Shown: piece by piece, positions 35,901 through 40,292 of the stretch
Position numbering within the stretch: the first letter of the stretch is position 1
How the letters are laid out: the number at the start of each line of letters is the position of its first letter
DNA from: Methanobrevibacter sp.
GTDB lineage: Archaea > Methanobacteriota > Methanobacteria > Methanobacteriales > Methanobacteriaceae
Direction: 5' to 3'
Assembly (NCBI RefSeq): GCF_017940815.1
Contig: NZ_JAGAXX010000085.1
Span: forward strand, 1 to 40,292
DNA: 40,292 bases
Position numbers and translations under genes: made by a program
Notes under the pieces: generated by a model
What the model was told of the DNA's origin: nothing
Seen by the model: the letters and a program-made list of their open reading frames with translations, nothing else
The model's database searches: none

Positions 35901-38340
35901 GTCACTTACTCCAAGAAGATCATTGAATAATTTTGTATCATGGTATGTGATGGAAACCAATTTCACTTCTGAGGATGTTTATGGTATGCATTGTTCCTAT
36001 GTATTTGATATGCACACTCATGCGTTATACTCTCCGGTTATCACCGGTGGTGCTTTATACATAGTTCCAGAGGAAATCAGATTGGATTTAGGTTCCTTGA
36101 ATAAGTATTTTGTAGAGCATAACTGTACTCATACTTTCATCACAAGTCAAGTTGGAAAGCTATTTGCCGAAAGTGGAATGGAAACAAGCATCAAGCTTTT
36201 ATGTTTCGGAGGAATGAAATTAGGTGAGTTAAATGCACCGGATTCCATTGGTCCATTTGAATCCTATGGTCCTTCAGAAAACCTGGCAATATCCACAAGC
36301 ATATTCGCAAACAAACGTATACACACATCCAGTATCGGACGGTTTATAAGTAACGTTAAGGGATATGTACTGGATAAACAGCATCGCCGTGTTCCTTTCG
36401 GTGCGGTTGGTGAACTTTACCTGGCAGGTAAACAATTGAGCTTAGGTTATCTAAATCGTGATGAGGTCAACGCAAAGGCATTCTTTGACAATCCTTTTGA
36501 TGATTTGGAAGGTTATGAACGTATTTATGCTACAGGAGATGTTGTAAGATTCTTGCCTGACGGCACTTTGGGCATTGTCGGTCGTCAGGACAGTCAAGTG
36601 AAAGTCCGTGGAAACCGTGTTGAACTTCCTGAAGTGGAATCTGTAATTAGAAAGATCCCATTTGTTGAGGATGTTACAGTTCAAACAACCGTTAATAATG
36701 GAAATAATGAGTTGGTGGCTTACGTTGTCGTGTCGGATGAGGCCAATGAGGATAATCTTAGAAATGACATTCGTGAATATGTCAGTGACCGCAAACCTGA
36801 TTATATGGTTCCTTCATTTGTAGTTAAATTGGATGAACTTCCATTGAATGTAAACGGTAAAATTGACAAACGCGCTTTGCCTGAAGTTGATTTAAGCAAT
36901 TTGGGTGGAGAATATGTTGCTCCTGAAAGTGATGTCGAGGCATTTTTCGTTGAATGCTTTGAGGAATTGTTGGGAGTCAGCAAAGTCAGCACAACAGATG
37001 ATTTCTTTGAAATGGGTGGTGATTCAATGCTTGTAATTAAAATTATTTACAAGGCTTTAAATGAAGGCTATTCCATTACATATGCAGACTTATTTGATAA
37101 TCCTACTCCAAAATCATTATCAAAAATCATCCTTTCAACACAAGAACAATCTAGGGATAATGAAGAAGACTATGATTATGGCATGATCAATAATCTTTTG
37201 AATGAAAACAATATGGATTCATTCAATCAAGGAAAATGTGATGATGACTTGGGTAATGTGTTGCTGAGTGGAGTGACAGGATTTTTAGGAATTCACATAC
37301 TCAATGAATTGCTTCAAAATGAAAACGGTGATGTTTACTGTTTAATAAGGTCTAGAGAAGGCATTTCCATTGAAGACAGATTCAATGAATTGGAGGATTA
37401 CTACTTCGGAAGTGCTCTGGATGAATTTAAAGACAGGGTGCATCTTGTTGAAGGGGACATAACTAATGCTGACGACTTTAAAAAGCTTAGTGAATATAAC
37501 ATTAATACGGTCATAAACAGTGCCGCTAATGTAAAACACTTTGCTTATGGCAGTGAGCTAAAAGACATCAATTTATATGGGGCAATCAATGCATTGGAAT
37601 TTGCAAAACTTAAACAAGCCAAATTTGTTCAAGTTTCAACCGAAAGTGTATCTGGAATGTTTGTTGAAGGCTTGCCAAGTGACATTGCCCTTCATGAGGA
37701 TGAATTGTATATAGGTCAGGACTACATAAGCAACAAATATATTGAAAGCAAGTTCTTAGCTGAAAGGGCGATTCTAGAAGCTGCTGCGGAAGATGATTTG
37801 GACGTTAAAATAATGCGTGTTGGAAATCTGATGGCTAGAAGCTATGACAGCAAGTTCCAAAAGAATTATGATTCAAATGCATTTGTCAATAGTTTAAAGT
37901 CATTCGTTACTATAGGAAAAATGCCAAAATCTGCTTCAGAGGAAGAATTGCAATTCAGTCCTATAGATTTGACTGCAAAATCAATTGTCATGCTGTCTAA
38001 AACACCAAAAGAATGCAAAGTTTTCCATCCAATCACAGATAAGCTTGTCACCTACAGTGAATTGGTTGATGTTTTCAATAATTTGGGCCTGAATGTGGAA
38101 ATTGTTGATGATGAAGTGTTTGACCAGTCATTAAATAATATTTTAAATGATGAATCAAAACAAGATGGACTGTTTGGTATAGCCACTGAATTGAATGATG
38201 AGGATGAGTGTATTCCTATAGGTAGGGAGTATACCTTAAATGTATTGTCCGAACTTGGTTTTGAATGGAGTGAAACCACTGAAAATTATTTATTTGAATT
38301 TATACGAATATTAAAAGAATTAGGGTTTTTTAATGTTTAA
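23911..38340 (+). CDS. Non-ribosomal peptide synthetase 2: four modules, epimerase, terminal reductase
   Basis: A 4809-residue megasynthase. Order: C1 (1 to ~415; the active-site motif reads HQLIFDC at 130-136, catalytic His lost); A1 (~421-905); T1 (~950); C2 (from ~1002; HHLIFDG, H1121/H1122); A2 (~1424-1910); T2 (~1953); epimerase (~2000-2410; HHLIIDGVSW with H2129/H2130, NRTIGWFTS); C3 (from ~2417; HHIISDA, H2532/H2533), in the position of a D-donor C domain; A3 (~2830-3315); T3 (~3358); C4 (from ~3410; HHLIFDG, H3528/H3529); A4 (~3832-4330; YGPSE in place of YGPTE); T4 (~4370); thioester reductase (~4450-4809; TGFLG at 4456-4460, Y4610xxxK4614). Pocket readings by eye: DAKTFGGVE, DAQSSGEAF, DVFTLAAAF, DMHTCGSAI; none matches a code I know. 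Likely product: a tetrapeptide aldehyde or alcohol with a D-residue at position 2. Co-transcribed with the MATE gene 11 bp downstream. Confidence 0.94.
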   Translation: MSNNETKIVLADEDLCMLSEAQIDVYMDETNNNECTIYNNPYKINLNGKYSVIEIKNAICRLSEIFPVLSARIVVDGEKVSFAFDADFPVIEGTAADAKSFVVPFNLEKNLSKFLIVEDNDSKLLYVDLHQLIFDCRSLNILLDALVSVLDGDDCDFVDDGALRRIALENTIIDSAYKNDAGIFYESMLCDREEVYELLPSIKTDSDEYFRYVSSFDMDFNNLDSFLQNNSISRNQFFTSVFAYNLSRFTGSSKVLFNLVEDVRGQIDSPNAVGMLSNTLPLLFDCKNQNVNSYLKYSANLIDAANDFALYPFQILKEEYGLNSDILFQYVANDFDVEELRHDIPFDLSFYISCEDAVEIKVLYSDKYSKDFIEHFADSFMAIANSMMKVNELLDIDYVSSSDLEILDDVNKTEQDLGYEDILDAFNDNLDKTPNNILVSFMDKSYTYSEGAFIANKIAKRLLELGVEAQDNVAFLTERSECYMFSVLGILSVGAVYVPLDDKHPDNRLQFILQDTESKVVIVSDGTYERAKELVNNSIVFNISDIVKDERGSLSSLPVTYNDLGCILYTSGTTGMPKGVKVPRIALVNLSSYYVRNYALTSDDVFGLYSSIGFDAACKAIFAAIYAGSCLDVIPNDVKLDINALNNHFKTQGINHVDITTQVAKLLVSQIEDIPLDVLFTGGEKLGEFDEEVNCRFVDGYGPTEAYVEISTVDVLGRIDPSSIGHLVDNMKAYILDDEGRRVPVGAVGELYLSGYQVADGYLNRDEETEKVFLDNNFLDDENYATLYRTGDIVRLLPDGTLGIVGRRDSQVKIRGNRVELSEIESVIREVDHVEDLTLQTVKRGTNNELVAYVVSSLENDDVVADSICDYVRERKPEYMVPSFVICLDEIPLNVNSKVDKRALPEVDVKGLRAEYVAPTTEIEKQIVSAFEKVFNQERIGIYDDFVRLGGDSLSAIKLLYYIDEYNLSAANILSLRTPKSISESVNVTTFDLDTYSLESGCPLNEPQLNVYLDIMANDKSDSYIIPVKVHVPKDYSLKEITDALDEMFRVHPILKMRISKEFDVPYLVKGNKPVVSFESSDFDRDSILEFISEPFDLEDCMCRFLIVEDGDGYDLFAVFHHLIFDGFSVLVFEPDLFDILNGKSLDMDDSFLKVSAFSNQITETDDFDEAALFYKSMLADVDESAVLLSNVSPDGPGDYNIDLNADVSKFLEKYNVSENVLFTGVFAYTLSRFVGDDNVFFNIVENGRDRFKNFNSIGMFVNTLPIMVDCKNRDVGSFLNHMSDVIYNVMGYNYYPFRLLANDYDINSDILFQYRPDWFDEGQATFVEDIDDEIEEKFIGEMGDSVSDLSVVVTQNSDDYNLDILYSDKFSREFIERIAESFKLILHDIIDADELSDINYISSSDLMLLDSYNETDRPLDYGDIMDAFNDNLSKHPDNKLVSCMDRSYSYAEGAFIADKIAKQLIELGVEAQDNVAFLTERSEHYMFSSLGIVSLGAICVPLDVNHPDERLEFILNDTDSKVIIVSDETYERAKNLSDVAVLNISEMVWGDIGTLDSLPIVYGDLACMLYTSGTTGVPKGVKITRKSLLNLSQFFSETYDFTSNDVYALYSSISFDAGPQAVFQSVYAGACLSIVPEDIKFNIQKLNEYFIRQNVTHTFVSTQVGKMFMEQIDDTSLNVLSVGGEKLGNVKNPERYRLVDEFGPTEAFAFISSIENSDKVDESSIGFFNYNSKEYILDAEGRRVPFGAVGELCISGYQVADGYLNRDEETNKSFLDNPFDSSEGHDVLYRTGDLVRMLPDGSLGIVGRMDEQVKIRGNRVELSEIESVIRELDYIDDVTVQTIKHGSNNELVSYVVISKYMDENVLRDGVCDYVSKNKPDFMIPSYVIRLDSIPLNVNGKVDKHALPKVDLTAMHVEYVAATNETEQMIIDAFESVFNIENIGLFDDFVRLGGDSISAIRVITMLQKNGVSCTARDILNHKTPYLIAQNLTEFEEDISFDPVESQVDLLPIQSYFFKNNDKNEFSQQFILKSKVKLDPNDLKNAFDELSNIHDMLRAVYKFDDEGNPIQEVLPLNTSVCEVNEFFISDLSEFDGLFINSIKSLNIHDHLVDISLIHYRDADYVLFVIHHLIIDGVSWNILLVDLTYIYARLIKGEEIDLPRPYPYKNWVEDVKKLVDNISEEEKQHWIEVNEMLDDSNIKGESNLYAFNVEIDFSTDNLLMLSEEEYWALAIARAYKKTYGEDIIFNRESHGRDDTISNLNRTIGWFTSQYPVPVNVSSEDDGISLINDVYALKTAFKDIKNLGLNYGSLIYTTGELEFKNCPVTFNFLSNEFVFDNMLFRSINTYLDSNEELSVDLYEDDFYGISINVSQSDDVYLVAGVYAKDTYIGDQYSTLVENIKNELKLIANYKFEENIACCLSEPQMGVYLDEKVNDKGIAYSTSTVLDCDLNKSVDEIESAIRSLIDKHPILKGRILDNNDLPLLVCDSNPLIEVVNDDDTSGLVNPFNLEDYLARFYIVDTPDRKAIFFDVHHIISDATTISVIINDLNNALEGKMDDSVDLGFIYSSYDFFDSKFQSNYDSAHEFFANNFAEIDEIPTLMRDIDGSEGSVVLPIRGIKDKLEEFAHENGITVGNLLNAVFAYTYSRFTGSDKVYFNIMEHGRHEDYVQNAVGIFVRTIPLVIDCSNAPIAEYVSNVSDLVLDSMANSIYPFRFLASEFNLNNNIFFEYNSDLNDVSFIGDEIILSDYAMDTVGEFSGVVNDLDDGYAISIDHSDMYSQETAKRFAYVFKEILTQIVEKTDLKDIDYVSQLDVDVLDSYNETDCPLDYEDILDAFNDNLAKYPDNNLVLFKDKSYSYSEGAFIADKIAKKLSELGVGVQDNVAFLTERSECYMFSVLGILSAGAVYVPLDDNHPDDRLQFILEDTGSKVIIVSDDTYERANNLSDAAVLNISEILKEDISSLDALPVVYGDLACMLYTSGTTGVPKGVKVTRKSVLNVCESYTKDYGLDSDDVYSLFSGIGFDVSSFVISVVMRAGACLAVVPEEIRLNMMKLNEYFISNDVSHAFITTQVGKLFMETVDETSLDVLLVAGEKLGEFVSPDDYELVDAYGPTEAFAFVTSINNSSKLDYSSVGLCNCNVKAYVLDDEFRRVPLGAVGELYLSGYQVADGYLNREEETQKAFLDNPYSDDENYATLYRTGDMVRLLPDGTLGIVGRRDSQVKIRGNRVELSEIESVIREVGHVEDVTLQTIKQGSNNELVAYIVSSMNDETGAEEDIKNHVLSNKPDYMVPSFIIFLDDIPLNVNGKVDKRALPEVNMSSLRAEFIAPKTKEEKLVVESFEKVFNQTRISLNDDFVQLGGDSLTAIKLLSHLDGYNITAAEILSLRTPFAIAESIKEFDFDRDIYSLEGGCPLNESQLNVYLDIIANSKKDSFLIPINIPIPEKYPVEDVVDALEKMMIVHPILEMRLSDEFDVPYLVKGNEPSISVESDVSDEFGREFVTKPFDLEDSLCRFLIVKNDEIYYLFAVFHHLIFDGLSASVFEHDLFEILDGTFLDFDDSFLEVAAFNNQISQTDEFNDAALFYESMLADIDESGVLLNSICPDGPGDYSIDLDVDISKFLEKYDVSENLLFTSVFAYTLSRFMGDDKVFFNIVENGRDRFNNFNSIGMFVNTLPVLVDCKNQDIASFIEYMSDVIYGVIGYNYYPFRLLANEYDINSDILFQFKPDWFIKEDVMFSENEFDKKIREGIVDGMDDFITDLEVEVVQKGDEYSLMIFYSNKFSRDFIEHIGESFKLILHDFINVDRLSDINYTSSSDLMLLDTFNETEHDFKYSDILDAFNDNLLKYENETLVGYKNKSYTHGQSAFIANEIANELSDMGIVHKDFVSLFVPRSELFLLTSLGVLAMGGAYVPIETTYPDERIILMLTDSQSKAVIVNDASEEKITRIIMENNLNIDVLNISPIFYGSIGSLNHLDTVDVDEDDVACVLYTSGTTGTPKGSLTPRRSLNNFVSWYVMETNFTSEDVYGMHCSYVFDMHTHALYSPVITGGALYIVPEEIRLDLGSLNKYFVEHNCTHTFITSQVGKLFAESGMETSIKLLCFGGMKLGELNAPDSIGPFESYGPSENLAISTSIFANKRIHTSSIGRFISNVKGYVLDKQHRRVPFGAVGELYLAGKQLSLGYLNRDEVNAKAFFDNPFDDLEGYERIYATGDVVRFLPDGTLGIVGRQDSQVKVRGNRVELPEVESVIRKIPFVEDVTVQTTVNNGNNELVAYVVVSDEANEDNLRNDIREYVSDRKPDYMVPSFVVKLDELPLNVNGKIDKRALPEVDLSNLGGEYVAPESDVEAFFVECFEELLGVSKVSTTDDFFEMGGDSMLVIKIIYKALNEGYSITYADLFDNPTPKSLSKIILSTQEQSRDNEEDYDYGMINNLLNENNMDSFNQGKCDDDLGNVLLSGVTGFLGIHILNELLQNENGDVYCLIRSREGISIEDRFNELEDYYFGSALDEFKDRVHLVEGDITNADDFKKLSEYNINTVINSAANVKHFAYGSELKDINLYGAINALEFAKLKQAKFVQVSTESVSGMFVEGLPSDIALHEDELYIGQDYISNKYIESKFLAERAILEAAAEDDLDVKIMRVGNLMARSYDSKFQKNYDSNAFVNSLKSFVTIGKMPKSASEEELQFSPIDLTAKSIVMLSKTPKECKVFHPITDKLVTYSELVDVFNNLGLNVEIVDDEVFDQSLNNILNDESKQDGLFGIATELNDEDECIPIGREYTLNVLSELGFEWSETTENYLFEFIRILKELGFFNV

Positions 38341-38351
38341 GGAGAAGAAAT

Positions 38352-40052
38352 ATGCAGTTTGAAAGAAATAACAAATTAATAACAAGTAAATTCTGGCAAT
38401 TCTTTATCCCTACCGTATTGAGTGTATTTGCAGCTAACATGGCAATATTCGTGGATGCGGTAATTGTTTCATCACTTGTTGGTGTTGAAGCACTTTCAGG
38501 TTTACAAATTATATTTCCATTTATAAGTTTTGTTGATTTATTATGCTGGATGATCGGATTGGGAGGAGGCATACTTTGTGCCTCAGCTAAGGCAAATTTT
38601 GATGAAAAACAAGCCAATACGATTTATTCGGCTGCAATCATATCTATAGTGTTCATATGTATAATTATAGCTGTAATAGGATTATTATTCCCTGAAATAG
38701 TGATTGGTGGTTTATCTGGTTCTGTTCATCTAAACACATATGCTTTGGAATATTTTAAGATGTATATTGGTGGGTTGCCATTTGCTGGTTTAATGTTTGT
38801 TTTGTTTTACTTTGTTGAAATGGATGGGATGCCTAAGTTTGCATCTATTGCATTGGTTGTTGCCAGTATTTTAGATCCTCTGTTTGATGTTATATTGATA
38901 CAGGTCTTCCATATGGGCATGGCAGGTTCAGGTTTGGCTACTGCCATTAGTTATGTTGGCGGTGCAATTATCATGGCCTTATATTTCTTCAAACCGAATA
39001 AGACATTGCATCTGGTTAAAATCAATCTAATTACTTTAATAAAAGATTTTATAAATATTTGTAAATCTGGGTTTGGAGGAGCTTCAACCCAGTTGTATAT
39101 AACTATTGCAACAATATTTTATAATGCAGTTATTATTTCATTTTTGGGCGATGGAGGTTTGGTTGCTCAGGAAATATGTACAAATATGCTGCTTATAATA
39201 TCAATATTTTTCATTGGACTGGTGGAAGCAATATCTCCTATAATAGCTGTTTATTATAATGATAATGATTATAATGCCATAGATAATTTAAAAAACATTT
39301 CATTTAAATTTATAACTATTGTGAGTGTTATTTTTACAGGAGCAATGATTTTCTGTCCTGATTTGATATTAACAATATTTTCAGTAAAAGCCCAATATTC
39401 TGCAATCGTTGCAAATGCCGTTAGATTATATGGATTGTACTTCCTGCCTCTTGGATTTGTATTTTTCTATATATTTTATACTCAATCAATTCAAAAAAAT
39501 AAGGTATCAAATATTGTTGCGCTGTTCTTCAATTTAGTTCTTGTATTGGCAATGTTGATGGTATTGCCTAAGTTATTTGGCTCAAATGGTATTTGGATTA
39601 CACCATTCTGTGTTGGTGCCATCATGTTATTGGGCATTGTAATTTATTCCAGATATTTGCATAAAAAAACAGATGGAGAATATCATGGTATATTTATCAA
39701 CAAATCTCATGATGGAAACTTTTTGGAGTTTACCATAAATGCAAATGTTAATGATGTAAATGGATTGGTAGATGTAATAAGAGATGAATTGAAGGGCAAT
39801 GAGCTTTCAGAGTGCGTTTGCTCATCCATAGAGGAATTTTTAATTGATGTAATTGAAACAAATGATAAGCTTGATACCATTGATGTTTTACTGGATGTTG
39901 GCAAAGAGTCAATAAAAATCTACATTAAAGATTTGGGAAGTGAAAAGGGCGATAAATTCACTTTTAAAAATAATAATTGTGATTTTGAAGTAACTTTTGA
40001 CCACGCATGGGTATTGGGTTTAAACAGCACTGTAATAACCATTAAAAATTAA
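38352..40052 (+). CDS. MATE-family exporter with fused C-terminal GHKL-like domain, copy 2
   Basis: 566 residues, paralogue of the protein at 3212-4936 along its whole length. Residues 1 to ~440 are a MATE exporter of about 12 helices (start MQFERNNKLITSKF). Residues ~445-566 are the same soluble GHKL-like domain, more worn than in copy 1: SIEEFLIDVIETN replaces the N-box and IYIKDLGSEKGD the G1 box, so the conserved Asn and the FDP after the DxG are gone. The shared last motif LGLNSTVITI is kept. AGGAG, seven bases upstream, supports the ATG. The gap of 11 bp after the NRPS2 stop and the oligo-T terminator after this gene make a two-gene operon. It is probably the exporter for the NRPS2 product. 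Confidence 0.87.
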   Translation: MQFERNNKLITSKFWQFFIPTVLSVFAANMAIFVDAVIVSSLVGVEALSGLQIIFPFISFVDLLCWMIGLGGGILCASAKANFDEKQANTIYSAAIISIVFICIIIAVIGLLFPEIVIGGLSGSVHLNTYALEYFKMYIGGLPFAGLMFVLFYFVEMDGMPKFASIALVVASILDPLFDVILIQVFHMGMAGSGLATAISYVGGAIIMALYFFKPNKTLHLVKINLITLIKDFINICKSGFGGASTQLYITIATIFYNAVIISFLGDGGLVAQEICTNMLLIISIFFIGLVEAISPIIAVYYNDNDYNAIDNLKNISFKFITIVSVIFTGAMIFCPDLILTIFSVKAQYSAIVANAVRLYGLYFLPLGFVFFYIFYTQSIQKNKVSNIVALFFNLVLVLAMLMVLPKLFGSNGIWITPFCVGAIMLLGIVIYSRYLHKKTDGEYHGIFINKSHDGNFLEFTINANVNDVNGLVDVIRDELKGNELSECVCSSIEEFLIDVIETNDKLDTIDVLLDVGKESIKIYIKDLGSEKGDKFTFKNNNCDFEVTFDHAWVLGLNSTVITIKN

Positions 40053-40077
40053 AGGGTTTTTTTAAAAACCTTTTTTT
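40051..40077 (+). terminator. Terminator of the NRPS2-MATE operon
   Basis: AAAGGGTTTTT, a two-base loop, AAAAACCTTT with one bulged G, then a T tract to 40077. It begins at the MATE stop codon. Confidence 0.7.
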
Positions 40078-40151
40078 ATTCTTTTTTTCGTAACTGCCAC
40101 ATTTTTAAAACTTGGAATTTCATTCTAATGTTTAAATATGATAAATAATAA

Positions 40152-40287
40152 ATTTAGGGGCCTGAATTTTTTAGTTCTCAGATAATTGTTGTATGGCCGT
40201 TTTTGAGTAGTATCCTTGTGATATGATTAGGGCTCCTAAAAATACATTTAGATATACGGTTTTTGCAACTGATTTTGGTGTGTATTT
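40152..40287 (-). mobile_element. 3' end of a probable insertion sequence (right copy, inverted)
   Basis: Exact reverse complement of 1-136. The coding 3' end points leftward into the window, so the two flanking elements face each other. Similarity ends at the same base on both sides (the ATTTAGGGGCC terminus). The last five bases of the window (40288-40292) continue the element beyond what the left copy shows. No target duplication can be read, because the outer ends of both elements lie outside the window. Confidence 0.6.
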
Positions 40288-40292
40288 GTGTA

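Overview
The window looks like part of a gut or rumen Methanobrevibacter-type methanogen chromosome. Supporting signs are AT-rich DNA, archaeal Shine-Dalgarno sequences (GGTGAT, GGAGG), TATA-like boxes in place of bacterial -35/-10 elements, oligo-T terminators, a DUF4013-type membrane protein and an Asn/Thr-rich secreted protein. Two archaeal non-ribosomal peptide synthetases (NRPSs) point the same way; I recall such genes from Methanobrevibacter ruminantium. Species cannot be assigned from this sequence.

Layout. (1) 1-136 and 40152-40287 are identical inverted copies of the end of one repeated element, probably an insertion sequence. The window is therefore bounded on both sides by the same repeat. 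(2) 137-3211 is decayed accessory DNA: a GNAT acetyltransferase broken by two stops, two diverged copies of a ~185-bp repeat encoding a 44-45-residue peptide, and an intact 14-helix-type drug exporter. (3) 3212-14016 is NRPS locus 1: a MATE exporter with a fused C-terminal GHKL-like domain, divergent from a 2990-residue, three-module NRPS ending in a thioesterase. (4) 14225-18068 is an operon for a three-subunit nitrogenase-like reductase (order D-K-H). It is preceded by a ~660-bp control region with two copies of a TATAAC-N4-GTTATA palindrome. (5) 18730-20418 is an ATP-grasp ligase with an extra C-terminal domain. (6) 20553-23557 holds envelope genes. (7) 23911-40052 is NRPS locus 2: a 4809-residue, four-module NRPS with an epimerase and a terminal reductase, followed 11 bp later by a second MATE-GHKL fusion.

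How the parts may work together. NRPS1 should make a three-residue product released by hydrolysis or cyclisation. NRPS2 should make a four-residue product with a D-residue at position 2, released reductively as an aldehyde or alcohol. Each synthetase has its own MATE-GHKL protein, so export (and possibly sensing or signalling) is probably coupled to each product. The ATP-grasp ligase and the MFS exporter may also act on the peptides, but only position suggests this. No phosphopantetheinyl transferase, MbtH protein, rRNA, tRNA or CRISPR array was seen. The nitrogenase-like enzyme keeps all six P-cluster-type cysteines plus a Cys and a His at the positions that hold the active-site cofactor in NifD. 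No NifB, NifE or NifN is encoded here, so its substrate is open.

All calls come from reading the sequence and translations; no database or structural search was run.
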